A stretch of DNA of 64,000 nucleotides from positions 248,001 through 312,000 of the forward strand of contig NZ_SMZJ02000003.1 of assembly GCF_004358095.2 (NCBI RefSeq). Direction: 5' to 3'. The notes beneath the pieces were generated by a model. It was not told the DNA's origin and did not search any database. It saw only the letters and a list, made by a program, of their open reading frames with translations. Positions 45,974 to 58,331 of the stretch are shown piece after piece. A program made the position numbers and the translations under genes. This stretch comes from Seonamhaeicola sediminis. GTDB taxonomy: Bacteria > Bacteroidota > Bacteroidia > Flavobacteriales > Flavobacteriaceae. The number at the start of each line of letters is the position of its first letter. Position 1 is the first letter of the stretch.

Positions 45974-46816
45974 ATGAAAGTACATCCTTTTAAAATACCA
46001 AAGCCAGAAAATAGCTCATTAATTTATCAAGAAGATATTGAAGCTGTTTTTTATGATAAGTTGCATCAGCATAATGAAATTCAGATTAGTTTTATAGGAA
46101 AAGGAAACGGAACGCTATTGGTGGGTGATCATATTTCTAGTTATGTTGAAAATGATATTTTTATTATTGGCAGCAATTTGCCACACGCTTTTAAAAGTGA
46201 TAAACACGGTGTAACTGAATCTAGAATGTTGAGTTTATTTTTTACTGAATCGTCTTTTGGCGATACGTTTTTTGAATTGAGTGAATTTACAGAACTCAAC
46301 CGTTTTTTTGCGAAATCTACGCAAGGCTTGGTTATAAAAAACAATAAAAGTAAAATTATAGAATGCTTTAAAAAACTAAAAAAAGCTTCTAAATTAGAAC
46401 GATTTATTTTGCTTTTAGAAATTCTAAAACACATTGCTACTGCTAAATCTGAAACACTCTCTAGATTTATTTACGAAAAATCTTATTCTGACATAGAGGG
46501 AAACAGAATGCGTCATGTTTTTGAGTATACTATGAATAATTATCAAAAAAACATTTCATTGCAAACAATTTCTAATGAGGCCAATATGACAAAAAATGCA
46601 TTTTGTAAATATTTTAAAAAGAGAACCAATAAAACATACATTACTTTTTTAAATGAGATAAGGGTTGAGCATGCCACAAGGCTTTTAGAAAAACAATTAG
46701 ACATGCCTATTGTTGAAATAGCAGAATTATCTGGGTTTAATAACTTATCTAACTTTAACAGGCAGTACAAAAAAGTAAAAGGCCATATACCATCTTACTT
46801 TAAAAAGCGTGTTTAG
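45974..46816 (+). CDS. AraC-family transcriptional regulator of the hydroxyproline operon
   Basis: About 280 residues. An N-terminal cupin sensor (HQHNEIQISFIGKGNGTLLVGD, IIGSNLPHAFKSD) is followed by the double helix-turn-helix: ISLQTISNEANMTKNAFCKYFK and PIVEIAELSGFNNLSNFNRQYKK. ATG at 45974 is preferred to a TTG 18 bases upstream that would add six residues. It is divergent from the deaminase gene across 132 bases, the classic arrangement for sensing a substrate-derived inducer and activating the catabolic genes. Its 3' end overlaps the convergent sulfatase gene by 4 bases. Confidence 0.92.
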   Translation: MKVHPFKIPKPENSSLIYQEDIEAVFYDKLHQHNEIQISFIGKGNGTLLVGDHISSYVENDIFIIGSNLPHAFKSDKHGVTESRMLSLFFTESSFGDTFFELSEFTELNRFFAKSTQGLVIKNNKSKIIECFKKLKKASKLERFILLLEILKHIATAKSETLSRFIYEKSYSDIEGNRMRHVFEYTMNNYQKNISLQTISNEANMTKNAFCKYFKKRTNKTYITFLNEIRVEHATRLLEKQLDMPIVEIAELSGFNNLSNFNRQYKKVKGHIPSYFKKRV

Positions 46817-48213
46817 TCCTGCTTTCTATTTTTAAAAGCTAAACTCCAAATATCCTTGTATTCTGGTTCTTTATTTTCCATAAGCTGTTTGTGGATGTGA
46901 TACGTAACATCCATCCAAGGTTTGCTCTCATCCCACAAGGGTGCCATTAGTGTTGACTCCCAGTTGTTGTATTTTAACTTTAATTCTTGAAGTTTATTGT
47001 TGTAAATTAAAGACAGGTCATTTGTTTCACCCAAATCCGAACTCAAATTATAAAGCACTGAACCGTAGCCTTTAAGCTGAATAAGTTTTGAATCACCCAT
47101 TCTTACGGCAGATTCATCCAATTTTCTCCAAAATAAAGTTTCATGCGGATTGCTTTTTTTTTCACCTCTTAAATACGGCAACAAGTTTTCGCCATCTAAT
47201 TTTAATGTTTTGGGTTTATTAATTTCAGCGGCACTTAAAGACGTGGTAAAAATATCTAGTGAAGATGTCAATCCTTCAAATTTTTGATTTCCTTTAATCA
47301 TTTTAGGCCAACTGACTATAAATGGCACACGATGGCCTCCTTCAAATTTATTGCCTTTCCAGCCTTTAAGAGTTCCTGTAGAAGATTGATTGTTATGCGC
47401 GCCACCATTATCACTTAAAAAATAAATTAACGTATTTTCTCTTTTTCCTGATGCTTCTAGTACTTTTAAAAGTTTACCAATATTTTCATCTAAAGACCAC
47501 GTCATCGCTGCTAATTCTTTCCTCGGGTGGTTTTTAAACTTCTCCAAGTCTTCTGCTTTTGCATGCATGGGTGTATGCACTGCATTATAAGCTAAATACA
47601 TAAAAAAAGGTTTATCGCCACTTTCTTCAATATATGTAACGGATTGTTTTCCCAACACATCTGTCATATACCCTTCAAAAACAACACGCTCCCCATTATG
47701 TTGAAGCATCTCATCTATACTTGGATTATCCAATGGAAAATACGAACGACTTCCTGCCAAAAAACCATAGAATTCATCAAAACCTCGTTGATTTGGGTGG
47801 TCTGTTTTATCGGATCCTAAATGCCATTTTCCTATAGCATAGGTCTTGTAACCATTAGCTTTAAAAACATCGGCGATGGTTACTACATTATCACTTAAAC
47901 CAATGCCTCCAGTACCATTAGCCTCAAAACCAAAACGTTGTTGGTACTTTCCTGTGATTAATCCAGCTCGTGATGGCGCGCAAACTGTGGCGCTTACATG
48001 CGCGTCTGTAAATGTTACCCCACTTTTAGCAAGCGAATCAATATTTGGAGTTTGTAAATCCTGGCTGCCCATAAAACCAAAATCTACGTAGCCAGCATCA
48101 TCTACCAAAATTATTATGACATTTGGCGGTTCACTTTTTGAAACTTCTGTTTTTGAGTTACATGCAAAAACAGTTATTAAGGTCAAAATACATATTGAGA
48201 AAAGGCGATTCAT
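46813..48213 (-). CDS. Sulfatase lipoprotein, type I (formylglycine)
   Basis: 466 residues. Lipobox FAC (Cys18) in the signal. The motif TVCAPSRAGLITG contains Cys78 for conversion to formylglycine, preceded by the metal-binding ILVDDAGYVDFG. The metal/sulfate ligands KWHLG (about 130) and DNGGAHNN (about 275) follow. The pattern of the N-terminal third fits exo-acting sulfatases of marine Bacteroidota, but the subfamily was not assigned. It should remove sulfate esters from algal oligosaccharides in the periplasm or on the surface. It lies 19 bases after the GH2 gene in the same direction. Confidence 0.93.
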   Translation of the reverse strand: MNRLFSICILTLITVFACNSKTEVSKSEPPNVIIILVDDAGYVDFGFMGSQDLQTPNIDSLAKSGVTFTDAHVSATVCAPSRAGLITGKYQQRFGFEANGTGGIGLSDNVVTIADVFKANGYKTYAIGKWHLGSDKTDHPNQRGFDEFYGFLAGSRSYFPLDNPSIDEMLQHNGERVVFEGYMTDVLGKQSVTYIEESGDKPFFMYLAYNAVHTPMHAKAEDLEKFKNHPRKELAAMTWSLDENIGKLLKVLEASGKRENTLIYFLSDNGGAHNNQSSTGTLKGWKGNKFEGGHRVPFIVSWPKMIKGNQKFEGLTSSLDIFTTSLSAAEINKPKTLKLDGENLLPYLRGEKKSNPHETLFWRKLDESAVRMGDSKLIQLKGYGSVLYNLSSDLGETNDLSLIYNNKLQELKLKYNNWESTLMAPLWDESKPWMDVTYHIHKQLMENKEPEYKDIWSLAFKNRKQD

Positions 48214-48232
48214 TTATAATTATAATTCATGA

Positions 48233-51460
<3,228 letters not shown>

Positions 51461-54247
51461 TTAGTCGTAAATATCCTCTGTAGAAAACTTACCTTGTTTT
51501 TTATCAAGTTTAATGCCTTTTAAATCATCTATAGTGACACTTTGTGATGGTAAAAAGGCTTCACTGTCCATGTATTGCAACAGACTGTTTCGTAATTGTC
51601 TTGCTACAGGTCTCTTATCTAAATTGGTTATTAAATCGATGGATGAAAATACCAAACTACCATTGCCAACTTTAGCTTCAAACACATTCGCCAAATGATG
51701 GTTGGTTACAAAATTATCTATAAGTCTTACTATTGGTGTAACATTTAGCGAATCTGTTACTATCGTTTTTGAATTGATACATAAATCCCACCATTGCCAA
51801 TCGCTATGCGTATCCGTTGGGAAAGATTTAAATGCGGGATGTTTATCATCAACCAAAACCCCCATAGTAGCGGGTTGGTTTGGGAAATGAACCGGACTCC
51901 AAAACACAGGTACAAAGCGCCCTTCTATACCATCAAGCGTTTTAAAATCTGGATTAAGTAACACCTTACCGCCTTTGTTAAGCACTTGTTCTGCCACAGT
52001 ATAAGATGACGTTACAACAATGTTGTTTTTAGCTAAATCCGATGCCTTAGGATATACCCAGATGTTCCACGAATTTTTATATTTAGTACCTTCTAAACTG
52101 ACTTCTACTTTGAGCTTTTTAGCAGATTCAGTGTTGACATCAAAAGTTATTTCTCCTAATTTGGTGTTATTGCCAATACTTAAATTGATGTCTTGCAATT
52201 CAGAATTAGCTAGCACAATACCTGCCTCATCGCTTATACTCCAATTCAAAGTTTGATTATCTAAAGGCTTAAAGAAATTAGCTACCTCAATTAAAGCTGT
52301 AAAGGTTTCTCCACTTTCGTAAACTGCTTTTTCAAACCTTAAGAGAGGTACCAACTCGCTATTAAACTGACTAAATTCTTCTGCTGAAATAACCCCTTTA
52401 GATTCCCAAAAGGCGTTAAGTAATCCTACCAATGCCGTACCTTGACCCGGAAAATCTTGCAATTGTAATAATTGAAACCCATCAAAACTTGGCGTTTTCA
52501 TGGCACGTTCAATTTCTTCTTTATATAAAATAGATGCTAACTTTCCTGAGTTATAGGTGAAATCAGGAGCTAGGTCCAGCAATCCTTTTTTCTCCAAATC
52601 GTTTCTTACGGCGATAAAATTAAGCGGTTCTAAAACTCCCGTATATTTTTCAATTTCACTCATATCGGGGTACACCGAATACTGACCAATTTCATGGGAT
52701 ATTAACGGAATTTCAACAAACTCAGCTCCTGAGGTAAAATCAGCATCAAAATGTGGTGACTTATTATTAAAGACACCTTGACCACGAATCCATCCATTTT
52801 TGGTCCATTGCGCAATAAAAAACTCATCTTCCGGCTCAGGGCGAGTTCCTGCAGGACGTTGAAATGAAAAGGCTGTTGTTGCATATAAATGCCTGTTGTC
52901 TTTTGGTTTTAACTCTGCCACCAAACTGTTAAGTTGTTCAAAATCGCCTTCCAACTCGTTGCCCATGGCCATAAAAATGAAGGAGGGGTGATTCCCATAA
53001 TCTTTGATAATTTTATGCGCCTCTGAAGTAAGAAACTCAACTGTTTTTGGATCTTCACCAAATTTTAAACTCCAATGTGGCAGTTCTACTTGCAAGTAAA
53101 AACCAGCTTCATCGGCAGCCTGGAACGCCGTTTTTGGTGGACACCAAGAATGGAATCTTAAATGATTTAACCCATAAGCCTTGGCTTGTCCAATTAATTT
53201 TGCCCATGCTTCTTTTGTTGTTGGTGGATATCCTGTTAACGGAAAAATAACACACTCTAAATTTCCGCGTAAAAAGATACGCGTTCCGTTTAACGTAAGG
53301 TTACCATTATTATTTGCAACGAACTTATAACCGAAACGTGTGTTTACTGTTCCCGTTGAAGTGGTAACAAATACATCGTACAAATTAGGATTAAATTCAT
53401 CCCATAATTCAACACCTTCAGGTTTTTCTATTTCTAAAGTGTGTAAGTTGTTATTAGAATTAGAAACTTTTAATTTTTCACTGTAAACCGTAGAACCATC
53501 AACTGCTTTAATTACAAATTCTACTGAGTTTTCTTCTAACGTAGGTTGGTTAAATGTAACTTTTATTTTGTCTAAGCCTTGATTTGGATACACCTGAAGA
53601 TTCGTAGGATTATTTTTTGCTGAAGCTTTTAAAACCATATCTCCCAAAATACCATTCCACTTAATTTGTGTATGATTCGTATAGGCATGTGCCATATCTT
53701 GATTTACTTTATCGGGATATTTTGAACCTGCTACATTGATGTCTGGAAACTTATTGGAGTTGTCAATAACAATGGTTAACGTATGCTTTCCTGGAGTAAT
53801 TTCACTTAAATCATAATCATGCGTTCCAATTAAGCTATTAGTAGACCCTATTTTTTTACCATCTACATACACTGTAGATTCCCAAAGCACACGTTCTAAA
53901 CTTAGACTAATTGCATCTTCTTTCCAATGACTTGGAATTTCAATGTCCTTTTGATACCAAGCTTTTCCAATGTATTGATGCTTCCTTGCCAAATTAGACA
54001 TCACATAGTTGTTGATGGCGGGTTCTAAAGTATTTGGAGCTCCGATACCCGCATCGTCCAAAGTACCTGGCAAACTAATTGAAGTGCCTTCAATTTTTGA
54101 AGATGCCCAATTTTCGGTTTCGCCAACATTAGTAGAATCCAGCTTAACCTGCCAGTCTCCAGACAAATCGATTTGCTCTACTTTTGGTGATGTACATGCA
54201 CTTAAAAACAGTACAATCATTATAATTGTGGTGTGAAATAATCTCAT
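51461..54247 (-). CDS. GH2-family glycoside hydrolase lipoprotein, divergent type
   Basis: 928 residues. Lipobox SAC (Cys18). N-terminal sugar-binding domain, an Ig-like linker, then a TIM barrel with acid/base Glu431 in MGNELEG and likely nucleophile Glu519 in ISHEIGQYS, neither in a LacZ context. The C-terminal 350 residues form a separate beta-rich domain (WWDLCINSK, VFEAKVGNGSLVFSS) shared with the truncated gene at the right edge. The substrate could be a uronic acid or galactose link. It is followed with 3 bases by the LacZ-type gene, so the two are co-translated. Confidence 0.88.
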   Translation of the reverse strand: MRLFHTTIIMIVLFLSACTSPKVEQIDLSGDWQVKLDSTNVGETENWASSKIEGTSISLPGTLDDAGIGAPNTLEPAINNYVMSNLARKHQYIGKAWYQKDIEIPSHWKEDAISLSLERVLWESTVYVDGKKIGSTNSLIGTHDYDLSEITPGKHTLTIVIDNSNKFPDINVAGSKYPDKVNQDMAHAYTNHTQIKWNGILGDMVLKASAKNNPTNLQVYPNQGLDKIKVTFNQPTLEENSVEFVIKAVDGSTVYSEKLKVSNSNNNLHTLEIEKPEGVELWDEFNPNLYDVFVTTSTGTVNTRFGYKFVANNNGNLTLNGTRIFLRGNLECVIFPLTGYPPTTKEAWAKLIGQAKAYGLNHLRFHSWCPPKTAFQAADEAGFYLQVELPHWSLKFGEDPKTVEFLTSEAHKIIKDYGNHPSFIFMAMGNELEGDFEQLNSLVAELKPKDNRHLYATTAFSFQRPAGTRPEPEDEFFIAQWTKNGWIRGQGVFNNKSPHFDADFTSGAEFVEIPLISHEIGQYSVYPDMSEIEKYTGVLEPLNFIAVRNDLEKKGLLDLAPDFTYNSGKLASILYKEEIERAMKTPSFDGFQLLQLQDFPGQGTALVGLLNAFWESKGVISAEEFSQFNSELVPLLRFEKAVYESGETFTALIEVANFFKPLDNQTLNWSISDEAGIVLANSELQDINLSIGNNTKLGEITFDVNTESAKKLKVEVSLEGTKYKNSWNIWVYPKASDLAKNNIVVTSSYTVAEQVLNKGGKVLLNPDFKTLDGIEGRFVPVFWSPVHFPNQPATMGVLVDDKHPAFKSFPTDTHSDWQWWDLCINSKTIVTDSLNVTPIVRLIDNFVTNHHLANVFEAKVGNGSLVFSSIDLITNLDKRPVARQLRNSLLQYMDSEAFLPSQSVTIDDLKGIKLDKKQGKFSTEDIYD

Positions 54248-54281
54248 TGTTTTATTCCTTTATCGTTTAGTATTCCTATTT

Positions 54282-56183
54282 TTACATGCCCTCTTTCAAC
54301 TTCTGGCTTCGCTCAAAATCTTGACAAGCACTTTTTACATGCCAATTAATATCTTTGTCTTGAAGCAATTCTTGTATAGTGGATTCAAATGGTGTTCTAT
54401 CTTCAAAATAAAGCATGTGATATATGCTCATTAAGGCTAAAGTCCAGTTGTCACTTTTACTAAAGCTATTTAAAACTTCTACAACATCCTTATTACCGAA
54501 TTTCTTATATAAAATTGCTGAAGCTGTAATAGCAACAGGCGCATAATCATCTTGAACTGCTACCTTTAATTCTGATTCATACGGTTGTAATTGTGATGAA
54601 TTTTGAGACATCAATCCTACACTAGCCCAATAGCGCACTAATTTATCATGATGCTTTAGATACTCTATTTGAGATTTAATAACGTCTTCCCCTTTCTTTC
54701 CAGATAAGGATGCTACTTTATAAATTTCATCAAAATTATACTTGGTTTCATCTAAACGATACTGATAAGCAGTTTGGATTTCAGAAAGTTTTACCATTTC
54801 GTATTCAGGTATTAACATAATATCTTTTGCCTTTAAAAGCTCAGTATCCAGATGTTGTCGCATCTTTTGCAAAACAGACTTATATTTTGGGTTTCCTGCT
54901 AAATTATGTTCTTCCCAAATGTCGTTTTCAATATCATAAAGTACTTCATAGGGACGCTCCTCAAAAATACCAGATTGAAATGCATTTAATTTACCATGCT
55001 TTAAATCATTACGCATGTGTTTGGTAATATCAGCAATTTCTAAATAATTGATATACCTTACTTCGGGTATAAATGGCATAAAGTTTCTGGAATATACATA
55101 CTTGCCGTCGGTTACGGTTCTTACCAAATCTAGGCCATTATCAACTCTATCTGTAGAAAGTAATAATAGGTCTTTATCATATTCTGAATCTGCATTAAAA
55201 AGGCGTTGCCCCTTCATGTATTCGGGAACTTCACCTCCCAATAAATCAATCATGGTGGGACCTAAATCTTCAAAATTAATTAGCTTATCTGTTGTTTTAC
55301 CTGTTTCCCAAGGCGATAAATGCTTATATTTTTCAGGGAACCAAACGACAAACGGTACGCGATATCCAAGGTTAATACCATTGGTTTTTCCTCTGGGAAT
55401 CCCTTCTCCATGGTCTGCATAAAAGAAAATAATGGTATCATCTGTTAAGCCATCGTCTTCTAACTTTTGCAACAATTCCCCTATTCTATTATCCGTTAAC
55501 TTGATAGAATTATAAACTCTTGCGAATTGTTTGCGCATCTCCGGTGTGTCATTATAAAACGGTGGCATTTCAAAAGCTTCATCTGCAATTCTGTCTTCTT
55601 CTGGTAAATGATTCCAAACGTGTTTTACATATTGCTCAAACGTCCAAGACATGGTTCTTGATTGATGAGATTCTGGAAAATTAAATACCGAAAAGAAAGG
55701 CTGCCCTTCTTTTCTGCCTTTCCACGTTGCTTTACCTGAGCACTCGTTCCATGACTCTTTTATGAAGTCTTTTTCGTTGGCAATATTATAGTCTGTTTTA
55801 TAATTGTTGGTTGTGTAATACCCTAATTGTTTTAAGTAATATGGAAAACCTTTGATGTAATCTGGAATTGGATATTGACTTCTTTGATGTCCAGTCCCCA
55901 TTTTATAGGTTCTTACTCCGGTTATAATGGAAGATCTACTGGCCGCACAGACAGTACCTGTTGAAAATGCATTGGTAAAACGAACACCTTCTTCTGCCAA
56001 TTTATCAATTACTGGAGTGCTAGCATTTTCATTGCCATAGCAGCCAATAAATTGTGGGGACGTGTCCTCGATAGTTATCCAAAGAATATTTGGTTTTTCT
56101 TTGGGTGCAGATTCGCAAGAATACAAAACAAACACTAAACCGAGGCTTAACATAAATCCTTTCCTCTTTATAAATTGAATCAT
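54282..56183 (-). CDS. Sulfatase lipoprotein with CAASR motif and C-terminal helical repeats
   Basis: 633 residues. Lipobox YSC (Cys23). The formylglycine site is TVCAASRSSIITG, Cys79, with Ala at the usual Pro position. Metal-binding WITIEDTSP and later YADHGEGIPRGKTNG are seen. The catalytic region ends around residue 475, and the last 150 residues look like HEAT-type helical repeats (SQIEYLKHHDKLVRYWASVGLMS). The motif change means the maturation enzyme must accept C-x-A-S-R. It stands 34 bases upstream of the GH2 gene. Confidence 0.88.
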   Translation of the reverse strand: MIQFIKRKGFMLSLGLVFVLYSCESAPKEKPNILWITIEDTSPQFIGCYGNENASTPVIDKLAEEGVRFTNAFSTGTVCAASRSSIITGVRTYKMGTGHQRSQYPIPDYIKGFPYYLKQLGYYTTNNYKTDYNIANEKDFIKESWNECSGKATWKGRKEGQPFFSVFNFPESHQSRTMSWTFEQYVKHVWNHLPEEDRIADEAFEMPPFYNDTPEMRKQFARVYNSIKLTDNRIGELLQKLEDDGLTDDTIIFFYADHGEGIPRGKTNGINLGYRVPFVVWFPEKYKHLSPWETGKTTDKLINFEDLGPTMIDLLGGEVPEYMKGQRLFNADSEYDKDLLLLSTDRVDNGLDLVRTVTDGKYVYSRNFMPFIPEVRYINYLEIADITKHMRNDLKHGKLNAFQSGIFEERPYEVLYDIENDIWEEHNLAGNPKYKSVLQKMRQHLDTELLKAKDIMLIPEYEMVKLSEIQTAYQYRLDETKYNFDEIYKVASLSGKKGEDVIKSQIEYLKHHDKLVRYWASVGLMSQNSSQLQPYESELKVAVQDDYAPVAITASAILYKKFGNKDVVEVLNSFSKSDNWTLALMSIYHMLYFEDRTPFESTIQELLQDKDINWHVKSACQDFERSQKLKEGM

Positions 56184-56208
56184 AATTTTTATTTTCTTTT
56201 TAGTTTAA

Positions 56209-56345
56209 AACGGTTTGTGCAAGGATAGTTACTAGTGCAAGCAACTAACTTACTAAAATAAGGGACGAACCAGAGGAAAATCCGTAGGATTTTCCGAGTA
56301 GAAACGAACCAAGCTATTATTTTTACGCGGCGTTATGGGCAAGCT
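56209..56345 (-). repeat. Structured repeat-like tail downstream of an orphan gene
   Basis: On the minus strand it begins GCCCATAACG (56331-56340) right after the orphan gene and contains a perfect 9-bp hairpin GGAAAATCC-TAC-GGATTTTCC (56275-56295, on an inverted axis) plus two copies of TGGTTCGT. Near the end comes GCACAAACCGTTT. The layout resembles tails after orphan genes elsewhere in Flavobacteriia. It differs from the flanking DNA, and its boundary bears an imperfect inverted match (GTTATAGGG at 57033-57041) to the other side of the gene. Confidence 0.45.
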
Positions 56346-56981
56346 TTAATCTTTTATAAATTCTTTCATGGAAATCAAAATCACATAATAAAATCTCTTA
56401 ACTAAATCCTCTTTTTTAATACCGCTAGGACACCATAGGGGTTCCTCTTTATCTTTCTCTGAATTTGCGTATAGGAACATTAATGGTTTTGTGTGTTCAA
56501 TTTTAATAAATCCTAAACTGTCAATTTCATCTTTGGCTGTATAAATAGCACTCAAATCGAGAGTAGATTTTCCAGCCAAACTAAAATCATACTTTGACTC
56601 CATTCCATGTGATTTTATTTTTAGCGATATTAAAGAGTCTTTTTTGTGAAAATAAAATCTATGAAAATAGATTGAGTCACTATCTTTTTTGGGAATAAAA
56701 TAGTTAGAAGCTTCAATACCATATTTTTTAAATTTTCCTTTAGTGTCTTTTATGAGACTGATGTTGTTGATCATTTGTCCATTTTCGAACTCCTCAATCT
56801 CTATATCATATAATTGTTTGGAATTTTGTTTTACAGGAAATTTAAATATATAAAATCCGAGTTCTTTGGTTATTGATTCCAAATCCGTTTTATCATATTC
56901 AAAATCATTATTTGCACCTTGCGAGAAAGTGTAAATGGAAATTGAGAAGGTTAATAAAAATAATAAGGTTTTTAATTTCAT
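56346..56981 (-). CDS. Orphan secreted hypothetical protein
   Basis: About 211 residues from the ATG at 56981, chosen because it begins a clear signal peptide (MKLKTLLFLLTFSISIYTFSQ); an upstream in-frame ATG at 57029 adds 16 unlikely residues. The mature part is strand-rich with no recognised motif (YFIPKKDSDSIYFHRFYFHKKDS). It sits in an otherwise catabolic locus, separated by its own boundaries and followed by a repeat-like tail, so it may have been inserted later. No function can be assigned. Confidence 0.65.
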   Translation of the reverse strand: MKLKTLLFLLTFSISIYTFSQGANNDFEYDKTDLESITKELGFYIFKFPVKQNSKQLYDIEIEEFENGQMINNISLIKDTKGKFKKYGIEASNYFIPKKDSDSIYFHRFYFHKKDSLISLKIKSHGMESKYDFSLAGKSTLDLSAIYTAKDEIDSLGFIKIEHTKPLMFLYANSEKDKEEPLWCPSGIKKEDLVKRFYYVILISMKEFIKD

Positions 56982-57044
56982 AATATCTTTTAAATTAATT
57001 TCGGTTAAGTATCTGATACGTCCTATCATCTTCCCTATAACACT

Positions 57045-58328
57045 TTAATAACCCGGATTATTTTGAGACCATCTAAACCACTCATCATAAACACTCAATC
57101 CCGACCATCCTTGTATTTGACTTGCAGATAAACCATCTAAAAGATAAAATTTTTGAGCCGAAGAATTTGAAGTTTCCGAACTAGCTAGATTGAAAAAATA
57201 ACCTGTATTATTGTTGTCTTTTACTAAAATCTCATGTAGAGCTTGTCGACTTAATGGCGGTGTTTTGCTTAAACCATCCCACTTGTCTCCCCAAAATATC
57301 ATATTGGCAACCGAAGGATATTGGTCTTTGTATGTTTTTATATAGTTTGTTAATTCTGTAGCACCAAAATGATTTAAAAAACTAGCTCTGTCCTCTTTAG
57401 TGAACGAAGCACTATTGGTTTCCATATCATCCCATGTCCATTTTTCTCCACCTATTGTTACATTATAATAGTCATCAAATGTTACAGTTTCATGGGCACC
57501 TCTCATATACTTATATTGAAACGCAAAGTTTTTACATTTACCCTGTATGTCTTCAAAAAACTTACCGTTATCATTCCCTATGTTTCTAAAGTCTAAACCA
57601 AAACCGCTTCCTGGAGCAATAAGGGTTTTGTTATGAAAAAAAGGATTACCTTCAGCGTCATTCCATACAGAATTAGCGTTAAAAGCATCTAGAGTAGCTA
57701 CGGCATAAGCCTTAACATCTTCAATTCTATCTGTATTAGTTTCTACAAGAATAATACCTTTTATATCATCTAACACACCAGCGCTTTTGGCTTTATTTAA
57801 AACCGTAGTAAACCATTGTTTTAATTTATTTGCTCCGTTATTTACGCTTCCATGGTTTGGCGCCCCATCTCTCTCAAACCAGAATCTTGCCCATAAGTAG
57901 AAATCCAATTTCATACTGTTGTCCTTTGCGGTTTCTATCACATCAATGATATCATCCATTGCTTTGTTATAGTTTTCTTCAGAAGGACTTTTAAAACGTC
58001 TGGCATCATCTACTCGCATTACAATAGAATTCACATTATTAGCTACCAAGGATTTTAATAGGTTTTCTTTTGAAACGGCATCTGGCATATTTAACCACCA
58101 ATCTAAAGAGCCATCGCCTTGTAAAAACTCATCATCAGAATGTTGTCTCCATTTAACACCTTTTATTTCTGTTGGGTTATTTGTAGCACTTACTAAAGTG
58201 CCCTCTTTCTCCTCTTCTTTTTCTTCAAATATTGGATCGTCGGGAGACGTTCCTGCATCTGTAGAACATGCAACCGAAATAATTGCAATAACAATAACAA
58301 ATATGTATTTTATTCTATCTACTAGCAT
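57045..58328 (-). CDS. Uncharacterised lipoprotein, TIM-barrel-like, possible new glycoside hydrolase
   Basis: 427 residues with lipobox VAC (Cys21) and an acidic linker (EEKEEEKEG). The rest is aromatic- and acid-rich: VKWRQHSDDEFLQGDG, NVNSIVMRVDDARRFKSP, KLDFYLWARFWFERDG, DIKGIILVETNTDRIED, and NMIFWGDKWDGLSK near the end. Alternating beta-like and helical segments with conserved-looking Asp/Glu at strand ends suggest a (beta/alpha)8 hydrolase. I recognise no family. Its ATG follows the sulfatase stop by 3 bases, so it is co-translated with carbohydrate-active genes. Confidence 0.72.
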   Translation of the reverse strand: MLVDRIKYIFVIVIAIISVACSTDAGTSPDDPIFEEKEEEKEGTLVSATNNPTEIKGVKWRQHSDDEFLQGDGSLDWWLNMPDAVSKENLLKSLVANNVNSIVMRVDDARRFKSPSEENYNKAMDDIIDVIETAKDNSMKLDFYLWARFWFERDGAPNHGSVNNGANKLKQWFTTVLNKAKSAGVLDDIKGIILVETNTDRIEDVKAYAVATLDAFNANSVWNDAEGNPFFHNKTLIAPGSGFGLDFRNIGNDNGKFFEDIQGKCKNFAFQYKYMRGAHETVTFDDYYNVTIGGEKWTWDDMETNSASFTKEDRASFLNHFGATELTNYIKTYKDQYPSVANMIFWGDKWDGLSKTPPLSRQALHEILVKDNNNTGYFFNLASSETSNSSAQKFYLLDGLSASQIQGWSGLSVYDEWFRWSQNNPGY

Positions 58329-58331
58329 AAT

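Noticed and set aside
55048-55422. A 124-codon plus-strand frame
   Set aside because: Lies antisense inside the CAASR sulfatase gene; composition is that of a shadow frame.
56209-56345. An integron attC site after the orphan gene
   Set aside because: The expected RYYYAAC/GTTRRRY core pairs are not present: GCCCATAAC and GTTATGGGC do not fit. No integrase was found. It is kept only as a repeat-like tail.
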